From: Stomoxys calcitrans
Taxonomy: Eukaryota > Arthropoda > Insecta > Diptera > Muscidae
Assembly (NCBI RefSeq): GCF_963082655.1
Contig: NC_081552.1
Coordinates: 7,036,448-7,100,447, forward strand
Reading direction: 5' to 3'
Length of the DNA stretch: 64,000 nucleotides
Shown here: piece after piece, positions 1 to 11,272 of the stretch
Numbering within the stretch: the first letter of the stretch is position 1
Layout: each line of letters opens with the position of its first letter
Program-made: the position numbers and the translations under genes
Notes under the pieces: generated by a model
Databases searched by the model: none
Told to the model about the DNA's origin: nothing
What the model saw: the letters and a program-made list of their open reading frames with translations, nothing else

Positions 1-275
1 GATCGTCTATGAAGCCGGCTTCAATTGACGCATTGGAAGACAACATTGAAGCATTCATTGGTGAGACACCGGCTGAAATGTTGAAAAGAATATGACAAAA
101 TTGGACTAAGCGGATGGTCCATTTGATTCGCAGTCATGGCCAACATTTGAATGAACATCAAACATTAAATTCTATGGACCTTACTATCGATTCAAATAAA
201 GATTTCATGAATTTTTCTGAGTTTTATTTGTTTTTTGAAATAAATTCCTATAGCTCTTAAAAAATCATCATTTAT
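1..275 (+). pseudogene. mariner-like transposase C-terminal remnant with right TIR
   Basis: The last third of a transposase of the IS630-Tc1-mariner superfamily. This is the DUF4817-type lineage common in insects, whose C-terminus reads like KPASIDALEDNIEAFI. Translation from base 13 gives that motif, then TPAEMLKRI, a stop, and QNWTKRM and GQHLNEH. Just before it the frame is shifted (VY then KPAS), so the gene is dead. The end of the element is at about 257-274, where TTAAAAAATCATC is preceded by CCTATAGCTC; the same ATAGCTC/GAGCTAT block lies inside the terminal repeat of the related element at 7469-8134. The catalytic aspartates lie upstream, outside the window. Family placement is from remembered family motifs. 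Confidence 0.75.
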
Positions 276-935
276 AACTGATTTCAGCCAATCGTTATTT
301 TGATGGAATACTAAGTTTTAAATTGGCAGATACAACGTACAGCCTGGCCTTATTACATACAGAAAAATAAAATTTTATTGTTGTGTTTAGCCTTATCAGT
401 CATATCAAGTTCCTAAAAATGTTTTAAAAATTGTATTAAATATGAAAAGTCATGGTACGATAAGGGTTAGAATGAATGAAAATCCTGCCAATTATCCCAA
501 GGATATTTTTATAATAATTCTTTAATTTGTGCTTTTTAATATTCTCGTTTACTGGCTTCACAAAAAGAAGCCCGATATTCAAATATTTTATGTAAAGACA
601 CGTTATTCCTGCAAACCAGGGCTGCGGAGTCAGGCAATTTTAACTCGACTCGGATTCCAAGCAAAAAGATCGCGCGCGATTTTAATTTGAACTCAAATTT
701 TTCGTCTGCGGTGCTCCCTACACGGAACAAAAAATAAATTACTCATGAAATATTTATTAATAATCCTGCGATAAGCTTTCTTAAAGATTCAACCCGCTGC
801 GCCTTCTTTATCAATATATGAAACAAAATTATCCTTCGAATATTTATTTTCGACATTTAAAGAGTTTTAATAAAATTGTATGCTACGAAATTGGTTCATG
901 TATGTTGCTAGATTTCCAATTCTTTATATATAAAG
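276..935. other. unassigned AT-rich stretch
   Basis: No gene or complete repeat recognised. Around 615-665 is a short GACTCGGATTC-rich stretch that resembles, in reverse orientation, the GACTC-rich stretch at about 5655-5710. These may be remnants of one small repeat. The rest is AT-rich with stops in all frames. Confidence 0.4.
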
Positions 936-2299
936 CTAGCTGACCCGCGCCCGCTCCGCGGCGCCCTCTTTTACTTTATATGACACAAAAGTCTCTTTGG
1001 AATATTTTTTTTTTGACAATTAAAGACCTTTTAGTGAAATACCATACTACGAAAATAGTATATCGCTTGACTAACAGTTTAACAATATAAGTGCCTTATC
1101 GGAATCCTATATGATATTTATTGGTCTACTCCATTCTAAATATACTTCATTTCAGCCCGATATTCTCATTATGTCTGATTTAGTGGTGTTTTCGGGGGAG
1201 AGGTGGTCCCCCAGATACTTGGCCCTGAAAAATCTCAGAATCGTGCTCTTCTCTCAAATACCATTTATTTAAACCCCATATTGCCATTGGCTTATTGGAT
1301 TCTACAGGAAGAGGCGTCCCCCAAACACATGGCCCCAAAATAGGTTATCAAATTCGTTTTCTAATCTCAAATACCTTTCATTTGAGCCACATATTGGCAT
1401 GGTCGAAAAATTTTTTCCGTTGGGGGTGTTTTGGGAAAGGGATGATACCCTAAATACATGATCTTACACTTGGATATCAAACTCGTATTCTACTCCCAAA
1501 TACCTTTATTTGAGCCCCATATTACGATGATCGTAAATTTGTCCCCTTTGGGAGATGTTTTTGGTGAGAGGCGGCCCCCCAAACACTTAGTCCCATATTT
1601 GGATATCACATTCGTATTCTACATTCAAATACCTTTTATGTAAGCCCCATATTCCCATGGTCAGTAGTAAAGTCCTGTTAGGGGGGTGTTTTTGGGGAAG
1701 GGTGGATCCCAGAAACGCAGTCCCACATTTGGATATCAGATTCGTATTTTACTCGCAAATACCTTTCATTTGAGTCCCATATTGCCATGGTCGGTAAATA
1801 TGTCCGATTTAGGGGTGTTTTGGGGCTTGGGGTGGTCCCCATAGCACTTGGTCCGACAATTGGATATCAGATTCGTTTTCGTATCCTAAATACCTATTAT
1901 TTGAGTACCATATTGTCGAGATAGGTCTAAATATATGTTTGGTAGGTTTTAGAGTGGGGCAGCCCCCCTAGGTACCCCATCCTAAATTAGGATACTAGTT
2001 TTTTTATTTTCAGGGTACTATATGAAAATTTCGCTTAAATCGCACCACACATCTCCGAGATCTGGCGTTTCTGAAAATTAGGGTAAGGGGGAGGGACCGC
2101 CCCCCTACAAATATCAAAAATCTACGAGATCTGGCGTTTCTGAAAAATAGGGTGAGGGGGAGGGACCACCCCCCTACAAATATCAAAAATTGTAGTACTT
2201 TATTTTCACCACGGGGTCATTATGCACCATCTGCGATAATTTCAAGAAAATCGGTTCAGCCGTTTCTGAGTCTATAAGGAACACACAAACAAACAAACA
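936..2299 (-). mobile_element. Helitron-like element, 3' portion (5' tail cut off)
   Basis: The terminus CTAGCTGACCCGCGCCCGC at 936 is the reverse complement of the family's GC-rich 3' end ending in CTAG. Inward lies the family body: imperfect blocks of about 100 bp built on ATACCTTTCATTTGAG, CCCATATTG and a GGGG-TGTTTT-GGGG core. Towards 2240-2299 comes the 5'-proximal conserved block CGGTTCAGCCGTTTCTGAGT followed by ACAAACAAACAA. The TC start is missing because a retrotransposon fragment joins at 2300. It has no coding capacity and would be a non-autonomous copy moved by a Helitron helicase from elsewhere. Confidence 0.7.
2056..2193. repeat. 69-bp tandem duplication inside Helitron
   Basis: Two adjacent copies of a unit starting CGAGATCTGGCGTTTCTGAA, at 2056 and 2125 (69 bp apart), each ending ACAAATATCAAAAAT. 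Other Helitron copies in the window carry one such unit (for example near 11490 and 12340), so this is a local duplication. Confidence 0.75.
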
Positions 2300-3545
2300 A
2301 CGTGTCGCCTCCGGTCTTAATTAGTTCAGCGGGTAACCCGTCGGCTCCTGCTGCCTTGTTCTTTAGTCGGGTCACTGCTACTTGGACCTTATTCTGACTA
2401 GGAGGTAAACATTCTATACCATCATCAGGGATTGGTTCTGCGGTATCCTCTTTGCCGCCAACATCGGACACTAGCAGTTGGGTAAAATGTTCTTTGCATA
2501 TCCTCAGCATGATGTGTGTATGTCAGTTACCAGATTTCTTTCTTTGTCGCTGCAGGAGGATGTGTCTGCACCAAAGTCATCGGTTTGATGTTTAATTCTT
2601 TTGTAGAATATCCGGACTTCATTCTGACTCCTGTACATCTCAATTCGCTCGCACTCACGACTCCTTTCTGCGGAATAGACGTTTCCCCTCTCTCCTTTTC
2701 TCCCGATACCTCTCCTTCATCTGGCGCGTTGCTACTGCTTGCAGGGTTGCTCTATATGCCGCATTCTTGGCTTCAGTAGCATCTCGACACTTTTGGTCGT
2801 ACCATGGGTTTTTTGAAGGAGGCTTCCGGTACCCAAGTACAGATTTCGCGGCAATTTCCATGGAGTGGGCAATAGTTTGCCACTGCGCCATTATATCATC
2901 GGAACAAGGAGTGCTTTCATGAAGCAGTTGGGTCAGTCGAGTTGAGTATGCCGCTGCCATTTGTTGTGTTTGCAGCTTTTCAAAGTCCAGCTTCCGTGCA
3001 GTGTCAGATCGTACTTTCCTCGCCATGTTCAAACGGGTGCGAACCTTTGCTGCAACAAGGTAATGATCCGAATCTATATTCGCTCCACGGATCGATCGTA
3101 CATCTAACACGCTGGATGAATGCCTTCCATCTATCACAACGTGATCAATTTGGTTTCTCGTGTTTTGATCAGGTGACAGCCATGTGGCTTTGTGAATATT
3201 TATATATTGAAGTCGGGTGCTACTAACTACCATGTTTTTTGCCGCGGCGAAATCTATCAGCCTCAACCCATTACTGGACGTTACCTCATGGAGGTTAGAC
3301 TTTCCGAATGTTGGACCAAAAATGTCTTCCTTCGCTATTTTCGCATTAAAATCTCCCAGAACGATTTTAATATCATGGGCGGGGCAGCGGTCATATTTTC
3401 TCTCTAGGCGCTCGTAGAAAATAGCCTTGGTCTGCTCGTCATTGTCTTTCGTCGGAGCATGGGCACAAATAAGGCTGATGTTGAAAAATTTGGCTTTTAT
3501 GCGGATTGTGGCTAACCTCTCATCCTCCGGAGTAAAGTCAATGGC
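2300..3545 (-). pseudogene. non-LTR retrotransposon fragment: APE-type endonuclease and start of reverse transcriptase
   Basis: The protein nicks target DNA and primes reverse transcription for a LINE. Reading from 3545 downwards, the endonuclease motifs are VLGDFNAKI (about 3360), NQIDHVVIDG (about 3140) and SDHYLV (about 3070). A linker follows containing KNPWYDQKCRDATEAKNAAY. After a frameshift near 2663 it continues as SRECERIEMYRSQNEVRIFY, and after another near 2510 as HFTQLLVSDVG and KNKAAGADGLPAELIKTGGD, the usual entry to the RT domain. It is cut at 2300 before the catalytic RT motifs. The endonuclease N-terminus is also missing: the first about 30 residues of the open frame (upstream of FTPEDERLA) come from Helitron DNA. 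It resembles EN-RT proteins often annotated in flies as craniofacial development protein 2-like. I do not assign a clade. Confidence 0.85.
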
Positions 3546-3938
<393 letters not shown>

Positions 3939-3989
3939 TTCATAATTTGCGAATATGTTGGGAGGCTTAAAACAACTCACTTAGTAAAA

Positions 3990-4460
3990 TATCAGTGTTC
4001 GGCCAGGTCGAACTTTGGAGACACACCACCTAGGGTATATATGAAAACCACCTTTTGTCATAATCCGCTGATTAGGGTTTTGGGTCCATAAAAGGCACAT
4101 TTACTTTCCGATTTCCCCGAAATTTGGGACAGTGACTTGTGTTAGATATAGCTGTCATATAGAGCGATCTCCCGATTTTAAGGGTTGGTCCCATTAAAGG
4201 CACATTTATAGTCCGTGTAGTTTATGATTCAAATCGGTCTATATTTGGATATGGCTGCAAAAAAGACCAATAATTTTTTCTACAAAATTGAACAATGACG
4301 TGTACTTATTAGACTACTCAATATCAGTGTCGATTTTAGTCCAAATCGGACCATATTTCGATAAAGCTGCTATGGGGGCATTAATTATGCACTTTTCACC
4401 GGATTATGACGAAAGGTGGGTAACATATATACCCGAGGTGGTGAGTATCCAAAGCCTTTG
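3990..4460. mobile_element. mini-me-like subfamily B remnant with facing 5' ends
   Basis: Starts in plus orientation with a 5' end (GTTCGGCCAGGTCGAAC, CACCACCTAGGGTATATATG). At about 4076 it switches to minus orientation (CATAAAAGGCACATTTACTT, GGGACAGTGACTTGTGTTAG) and ends at 4400-4460 with another 5' end in reverse. The two ends form an inverted repeat of about 60 bp (4025-4070 against 4394-4452). It carries the uninterrupted version of the site where the fold-back element at 37877 inserted. Confidence 0.65.
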
Positions 4461-5214
4461 TACCTGTTTTCTAAATATTGGTCTTCCATTTTAGGTGCAT
4501 AGTGTTTTTAGCAATATTACTGGCAAGGCTGCGAGAAATTTGTTTGTGGAACATTTTAACCCTCAATCGACTCACTTTAGGGGTGTTTTTAGTCCCTTTT
4601 TTGAAAAAAGCATTAAAACTCATTTTTCATTTCTCATTATTCTACAAATTTAACTATGAGTCCAAAGAAATGAAATCTGTAATTACAATATATTTAATTC
4701 AATAAATAACGCCAATAATATATGCATAAAAACAAGTATTTTAAATTGTAGTAAATTTTGTATTTTTCTGAATACATTGCATAGTTTTCCCAAAATCTTC
4801 ACTTAAAGAGGATGATCTCAAATCGAATTTCACTAGATGTTTTAAGCAGTAGGCTCAATGTTATTTAAGCATGTTAAGCTTAACAGACTATAAACCTAAA
4901 ATGGAAGGATTACAAGTTATCGTATGGCGAATATTTAGAAAAACTTTCTAAACTTTTTTAGAAAATTTTTCTATATATTCGGCTTAAAATACCTTGTAAT
5001 ACTTTCATTTTAGGTTTAAAAAAGTTTTTTAAATGAAAATAATATTTTTAATATTTTAATTATAATATTTTTTTGCTGTTCGCTGTTCTATTGTTTTGTC
5101 AGCTTTGATTTTTTTAATATTGCAAATGGCAAAACTAAGTCAAAATATCGATAGAAAAAAAATAACAATCGATATTTAGCCAAACAATTAAATATCGATG
5201 GTACCATCGATATT
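4461..5214. other. unassigned AT-rich stretch with hairpin
   Basis: No gene recognised. It holds the long hairpin at 4891-5018 (separate entry) and two copies of AATATCGAT-like sequence near 5140-5210, where a short inverted pair ATCGATGGTACCATCGAT occurs at 5195. Confidence 0.4.
4891..5018. repeat. 127-bp near-complete palindrome (hairpin)
   Basis: The left arm begins TAAACCTAAAATGG and runs through GGATTACAAG, CGAATATTTAGAAAAA and CTTTCTAAA. The right arm, reverse complemented, reads TAAACCTAAAATG, TATTACAAG, CGAATATATAGAAAAA and TTTTCTAAA. The two arms of about 62 nt match except at roughly nine to ten positions, with almost no loop. It could be a tiny fold-back MITE or a structured RNA precursor. 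No promoter or target duplication is evident. Confidence 0.7.
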
Positions 5215-5600
5215 TTACCAGCTCTAGTTCGAATCGCTCTATAACCTGTTATATTTCCCATATAAACTGATCTCCCGATTTGACTTCTTGAACCCCTGAA
5301 AGCCTCCATTTTCATCCGATTTGGCTGAAATTTTGCACATAGTGTTCTGTTATGACTTCCATCAATTTTGCCATCGGTTTATAACCTGATATAGCTCCCA
5401 TATAAACTGATCTCCCGATTTGATTTCTTGAGCAACTGGAAGCATCAATTTTTATGCGATTTGGCTGAAATTTTATGTTATGACTCTCAACAACTGTGCC
5501 AAGTACGGTCCATAAAGGTCTAGCTCCCATATTTTAGCAGAATCCATGGTGGTGGCTTCCTAAAATTCCGCCGGATGAACTTAGCACGTTTTACTTTAAT
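5215..5600 (-). mobile_element. mini-me-like subfamily C, 5' portion
   Basis: Two body units (ATATAAACTGATCTCCCGAT at 5263 and 5401), then the 5' terminal block in reverse: CCATGGTGGTGG at 5546, CCGGATGAACTTAGCACG and TTTTACTTTAATT. The 3' end is missing. Confidence 0.7.
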
Positions 5601-5894
5601 TTAAAAAAAAGGTATGAAAATTAGAACAATTTTTTTTACATTTTCGAGATATTTTTCTCGACTACGACTCCGGTCAAAATTGCTCGACTCCTACTCCAAC
5701 TCCAAAACTGCTGCAATCTATCTCTGTCTTAGACTTAACACGATTATAACATTATTTAAGGTCATTTTGAATTACTTATGGTGTTTGAAAAGTACAATTC
5801 TTTTGGAGAGCCAATCTATGGCATTGATTAGGTTACGAAGTTTGCTTCTTATATTTCGGGATTAGAGAATACAAAAACAAATATTAATCATCAA

Positions 5895-6170
5895 AAATCG
5901 CTTTATTGGTTTTCAAAATATTCCCCGTTAAGATCTATGCACTTTTGCATGCGTTTCAACCAATTGTCTGATTGAGGTATCTCCAAAACATGCGTTCTGA
6001 ACGAACGACATTTTCTTCAGGTGTCGAAAAACGTTGACCTCTCATTTAACGGGAATAAAAAGAAGTCATTCGGGGCCAAGCCAGAACTATACGGCGGATG
6101 ACTCATGAAATCAACGTTTTGAGTGCTTAAAAATGCGGTTGTTTCGTATTTTTGTAGCATTTCTATGCTG
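5895..6170 (-). pseudogene. mariner transposase C-terminal remnant
   Basis: Reverse-strand translation gives STQNVDFMSHPPYSSGLAPN then DFFLFP, and after a broken stretch HVLEIPQSDNWLKRMQKCID followed by LNGEYFENQ and a stop at 5903-5905. This is the C-terminal signature of classic mariner (D,D34D) transposases, where HPPYSPDLAPxD contains the last catalytic aspartate. That residue is kept here, while the preceding conserved SPD has become SSG. An in-frame stop and frameshift after FFLFP show it is dead. It is a different lineage from the remnants at 1-275 and 7469-8134. Confidence 0.85.
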
Positions 6171-6213
6171 GTCCCATTTATGCCTGAGGTTGACTCGTAC
6201 TTTTTATATTACA

Positions 6214-6809
6214 CTAGCCGACCCGGGCCCGCTCCGCTCCGCCTTCTTTTACTTTATATGGGACAAAAGTTTATTTAGAATATTTATTTTCGACAATTAA
6301 ATATCTTTTAGTAAAATATCATAGTTTAACAATATAAGTACCTTTATCTGAATCCCATATGATCTTTATTAGTCTACGAATTTAAGTTTGGTTGTTAAGA
6401 TACTCCATTCTTAAAATACCTCATTTCAGCCCGATATTCTCATGATGTCTGATTTAGTGGTGTTTTCGGGGGAGAAATTGCACTCAAATTCGTATTCTAC
6501 TCCCAAATACCTTTCATTTGAGCCACATATTGGCATGGTTTAAAAATTTTTTTGCCCTTTGGGGGTGTTTTGGGGCTTGGGGTGGTCCCCATAGCACTTG
6601 GTCCGACAATTTGATATCAGATACGTTTTCTTATCCTAAATACCTTTCTTTTGAGTCCCACATTGTCGTGATTGGTCTAAATATTTGTTTGGTAGGTTTT
6701 AGGGTGGGGCAACCCCCCTAGGTACTTACAAACAAACAAATCTACAAACAAACAAATCTACAAACAAACAAATCTACAAACAAACACAAATTGATTTTTT
6801 TATATAAGA
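6214..6809 (-). mobile_element. complete short non-autonomous Helitron (596 bp)
   Basis: Both termini are present. The 3' end CTAG is at 6214-6217, preceded by host A, with the palindrome CGGGCCCG just inside. The 5' end TC is the GA at 6808-6809, followed by host T. Inside the 5' end is the tail of ACAAACAAATCTACAAACAA repeats. It inserted between A and T with no target duplication, as canonical Helitrons do. It has no coding sequence; it looks like a deletion derivative of the larger copies at 936, 35648 and 51482. Confidence 0.8.
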
Positions 6810-7468
6810 TATTCTCCGATTTGAACCTGAATTTTTTTCCAATGTAAGCACTTATTACTCATACTAACGAGTTAACAGCAAATTCTTTGATCTATATGGT
6901 TTTAGATATGTACATATTTTCCAAACATGAAAAGCAAATTTGGCAAGGAAGACATTTTTTAAAATGCTGCTTTTAAAAAGAAATTGTGAACCACAGAAAA
7001 AATAATTTAAACAATAATTAAAAATTATTACGCATTGTTCTGGACTGGAAATGTCATTTTATATCCACGTTCTGAAATTTTAATTTCCCTTCAATGTATT
7101 ACCCTTTATCAAAAATTCAATTTGCTTGAATCAACATTAGTATTCTGTTCTGTTTGTTGTTTTTAAAACAGCCAGGGTACACTTTGAACAAAAAAAAAAA
7201 AAACTAATAAACGTAAAATTTTATGTTTATTTGCATTAGAAAACATTATAACAGTGCATCAAATATTGTCAGTCTGGCTGAATGTATTGCAACCGTTCTT
7301 GATACTCTTTGCGACAAATGCGTGAAGCTCTTTGGCTGCGAGAAATGGAATGAATGTCATTTTAGATATAATTAATGTTATCAACATTTTTGCAATTCGT
7401 GACTTACACAATGCCTGAGTAAATTGTAATATGCAACTCTTACCTGCCTTATTTGGGTGGTAGGGTTC
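6810..7468. other. unassigned sequence
   Basis: AT-rich, no repeat family or gene recognised. An 11-base A run lies near 7190. Confidence 0.4.
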
Positions 7469-8134
7469 TAAAGGGTCATTTTGAAAGAGCTATAGGAAAG
7501 TTTTTCAAAAAAAAAAAAAAAATAAAATTCATAAAATCTTTACTTGAATCGATAGAACGGTCCATATAATCTAATATTTGAAGATTATTTCATGCAAATG
7601 TTGACCGTAACTGCGACTCAAATTTTCCATCTGCTTAGTCCAATTTTGGCATACTCTTTCCAACATTTTGGCCTGTATCTCATGAATAAATGATTCAATG
7701 TCCAAGCGTCAATTGAAGCGGGCTTGTCTGTAAAGATACGGTAGCTCTCAAAATTCACAGTTACGTTATGATTCGCATCATCGTTGAAGAAGTACGGTCC
7801 AATGATGCCACCAACCCATAAACCGCACCAAACTAAAGACTTTTTCTGGATGCATTGGTAGCTCTTGCAATTCTTCTTCACTCCAACATCGACTATTCTG
7901 CTTATTTACGTACCCATTGAGCCAAAAATGATCTTCGACCATAAAATGGAAGAAGCGCGCTATGAACTTCTTAACAGAGCATCTGTTAAGATGCTCTTCT
8001 TCGTTTGTAAGATTATTCATGGTTAAATTATAGACCAAAATGAAGATGTTTGACAGTGACACAAAACACGAAAGGTGCGTGAGCTGCTTAAACCAGTGAC
8101 GGCAGAAAGATAATAGCTAAAAAATCACCTGTTA
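7469..8134 (-). mobile_element. internally deleted mariner-like element with transposase remnant
   Basis: Ends are related: TA-AAGGGTCATTTTGAAAGAGC at 7469 and, in reverse, a GGTGATTTTTTAGCTA end at 8134. Both resemble the TIR of the DUF4817-type mariner-like family. On the minus strand a start MNNLTNEE (8021) is fused by deletion to the catalytic core VEDHFWLNGYVNKQNSRCWS, where the expected DE(A/D)HFWLNG aspartate is displaced to ED. The frame then shifts into LVWCGLWVGGIIGPYFF, NVTVNFESYRIF and TDKPASIDAW. The QQDGATCHTA segment with the second aspartate is missing between NVTVN and TDKPAS, so the protein cannot be active. About 660 bp, compared with roughly 1.3 kb for complete relatives. 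Confidence 0.8.
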
Positions 8135-8582
8135 GTAGTGACTATCTATCTCAAATTCAGTTGCCTTCATAAAAGCTATAATTTTCTGAATCAACATCAT
8201 TATCATGTTAATGTTTATTTACTCGTTTGTTTGAAGACTGTACTTGTATCAGTTCTGTTCTGTATTTCATTGCTCACACCTTCAAGAGAAAGGAGTCTGT
8301 CAGCCAAACCTTGATGATAGTCATTAGTTAATGCTTTGTTTTGTGTCAAATTTTATAATTACCATAAACACTGTCGTCAAATGTCATTTTATGACAGTTA
8401 TCAACAAAAATGCAACAGGCCAGAGGTGGCAATAGAAAAAGGAAATAACCAACACTTTCTGGGGTTAGCTGTGCTATTTGAATGTTTACAGAGTTCTGCA
8501 TCATCAGCGTCTCCACTAAAGTATTTGAAGTTTACAACTACCATTATGCTTTTTTTAATACATTGGTTTGTACATAATTTTT
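8135..8582. other. unassigned sequence
   Basis: No repeat or gene recognised; several open frames of about 90 codons overlap on opposite strands and look random. Confidence 0.4.
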
Positions 8583-10093
8583 TTATACCCTCCACCATAA
8601 GATGGGGGGTATACTAATTTCGTCATTCTGTTTGTAACTACTCGAAATATTCGTCTGAGACCCCATAAAGTATATATATTCTTGATCGTCGTGAAATTTT
8701 ATGTCGATCTAGCCATGTCCGTCCGTCTGTCCGTCCGTCCGTCCGTCCGTCCGTCCGTCCGTCCGTCTGTCTGTCGAAAGCACGCTAACTTCCGAAGGAG
8801 TAAAGCTAGCCGCTTGAAATTTTGCACAAATACTTCTTATTAGTGTAGGTCGGTTGGTATTGTAAATGGGCCATATCGGTCCATGTTTTGATATAGCTGC
8901 CATATAAACCGATCTTGGGTCTTGAATTCTTGAGCCTCTAGAGTGCGCAATTCTTATCCGATTGGGATGAAATTTTGCACGACGTGTTTTGTTATGATAT
9001 CCAACAACTGTGCCAAGTATGGTTCAAATCGGTTCATAACCTGATATAGCTGCCATATAAACCGATCTTGGGTCTTGACTTCTTGAGCCTCTAGAGTGCG
9101 CAATTCTTATCCGATTTGAATGAAATTTTGCACGACGTGTTTTGTTATTATATCCAACAACTGTGCCAAGTATGGTTCAAATCGGTTTATAACCTGATAT
9201 AGCTGCCATATAAACCGATCTTGGGTCTTGACTTCTTGAGCCTCTAGAGTGCGCAATTCTTATCGGATTGGGATGAAATTTTGCACGACGTGTTTTGTTA
9301 TGCTATCCAACAACTTTGCTAAGTATGGTTCAAATCGGTCCATAACCTGATATAGCTGCCATATAAACCGATCTTGGGTCTTGACTTCTTGAGCCTCTAG
9401 AGTGCGCAATTCTTATCCGATTGGAATGAAATTTTGGCACGTAGTATTTTGTTATGATATCCAACAACTGTGCCAAATATGGTTCAAATCGGTCAATAAC
9501 CAGATATAGCTGTCATATAAACAGATCTGGGGACTTGACTTCTTGAGCTTCTAGAGGGCTCAATTTCTATCCGATTTGGCTGAAATTTCGCAAGACGTTT
9601 TTTATTGTTACTTTCAACAACTATGTCAAATAAAGTACAAGTCGGTTCATAACCTGATATAGCTGCCATATAAACCTATCTGGGATCTTGACTTCTTGAG
9701 CCTCTAGAGTTCGCAATTATTATCCGATTTGCCTGAAATTTTGTACGACGGATTCTCTCATGACCATTAACAAACGTGTTTATTATTGTCTGAATGGGTC
9801 TATAGGCCGATACAGCTCCCATATAAATCGATCTCTCTATTTTACTTCTTGAGCCACCAAAGGGCGCAAATCTTATTCGAATTGGATGACATTTTACACA
9901 GGTCTCCAACATATAATTTAATTGTGGTCCAAACCGGACCATATCTTGATATCGCTCTAATAGCAGAGCAAATCTTTTCTTATATCCTTTTTTTTGCCTA
10001 AGAAGAGATGCCGGGAAAAGAACTCGACAAATGCGATCCATGGTGGAGGGTATATAAGATTCGGCCCGGCCGAACTTAGCACGCTTTTACTTG
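8583..10093 (-). mobile_element. mini-me-like subfamily A, full copy (1511 bp)
   Basis: Reading from the 5' end (10093): CAAGTAAAAGCGTGC; the palindrome TTCGGCCGGGCCGAA; the subterminal TATACCCTCCACCAT; a leader through GGAGACCTGTGTAAAATGTC; then 153-bp tandem units (GATATAGCTGCCATATAAAC at 8890, 9043, 9196, 9349, 9503, 9656 and 9809). The 3' part has TTTCAAGCGGCTAGC, a GTCY tract (8717-8774) and a TATATATA block. It ends in the hairpin of TATACCCCCCATCTTATGG pairing with ATGGTGGAGGGTATA. The paired microsatellites match the mini-me family known in Drosophila. Subterminal inverted repeats plus a 3' hairpin suggest a Helentron-associated element (inference). No protein is encoded. Confidence 0.8.
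8717..8774 (-). repeat. GTCY tetranucleotide tract in mini-me A
   Basis: A run of GTCC/GTCT units (TDGR repeats in the minus reading frame). Equivalent tracts of different length occur at 20211-20321 (plus-strand ACGG), 27205-27262, 41169-41253 and 58914-58968, so tract length varies between copies of one element. Confidence 0.9.
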
Positions 10094-11272
10094 TTCTATT
10101 TCCTCTCTTTATTCTATTTCCTCTCTTTATAGTCGTAGTTCTACCTCTCTGTTTTAATATCTTTTTCATCCCACTCACAATATTTCTTTAACATTTTATG
10201 CATTGAAATTTTGTTGAAGATTCAGTTTCGCATAGACCCTTTGCCAAATGGCATTTCGAACATGGAATGTAGTCATACCAAAGGCAAGGGTTGTCAGCTT
10301 CAAATTGCATTCAATATAAGGAACGGAAAATGCTCGTACCAGTTAATGAGTGCAACAAATGGAATGTGTTTATAACCGCATGCTGTTCATGAGTTGTGCA
10401 AGAGTGTAAAATGCATATAATTAAAATTTACTATAATGTTTTTAAATTACATTTATGCAAATGGCGGAATCGTTAATATTTAATTTCACCTATTCAAACT
10501 TAAATAACTACCACAAAGACGAGGTGACCCAAAATATAAAATAAAATAGCAACAGAAAAATGTTTTTATTTAAAAAGAAATCTTTCTAAATTAGTTGTTT
10601 CATTCGCTTTAAAACATTCAGCCACCTATTGCATGAATGTTGAAATAGTTTTCCGTTTACCCCGTTTTGTTTTTGGCTTTTCAAACTCAGCAGGTTGTCT
10701 TTATGATCTAGCTTCCGTTTTTCTCTCGGTTTTTTTGACCAGTTAGCTTCTCGCCATGTTGTAACATTTCACTAAATTCAAACCAAAAGTTTTTTGTGTG
10801 CATTCTTTTCCTTTGTAAATTGCAGTTGGGTTACAAGTCAATTTCTACTAAATGACGGCCATTTATATATTTTTTCTTTTGCAAGATTTCTTGTTTGCAT
10901 ATTTTTTCGGTTTGCTAGCTGTTCTATGCGTTTCTTTTTTCCATACAGCATACTGTTGGCAAACATCATTCTCTTCAAAAAAAGAATGCAATCAATTCTC
11001 GCAGCAGGACAGGTAGCATAGGAATGTGTATGAATATTTCGTTAACAAGAGCAGAGAAGAAATCCTTTTTGCCAGTTGGTTTGTCTGCTGCATGGCAACT
11101 TACTTGACATTTCAATTTTTAGACAAAAACAATTTGATAGCCAAGCTTTTAAACAAGTTGCTTAAATTTTATGTATAAAATTATGTTGGGTAGAGTTAAA
11201 TTTTATTGGCATTCTGAGAACTGGATTTAAGTGGTTTTATGCTATAGAGAAGTCTTAAATAGTAAATTAAAT
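10094..11272. other. unassigned sequence
   Basis: No gene or transposon recognised. At 10094-10130 TCTATTTCCTCTCTTTAT occurs twice in a row (18-bp direct repeat). Confidence 0.4.

Noticed and set aside
8709..8903. Open frames ending in TDGRTDGRTDG, here and at 20083, 27197, 41088 and 58835-59096
   Set aside because: The repeat peptide is the GTCY microsatellite of mini-me elements read in frame; the start is the repeat's 3' region.
8583..10093. Regular 153-bp repeats as a CRISPR array or host satellite
   Set aside because: No short identical repeats with unique spacers. The repeats are part of a dispersed element with defined ends in a eukaryotic genome.
10094..10130. 18-bp tandem repeat as a target-site duplication of the mini-me copy at 8583
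   Set aside because: Both copies lie on the same side of the element; nothing matching is at the other end (8565-8583).
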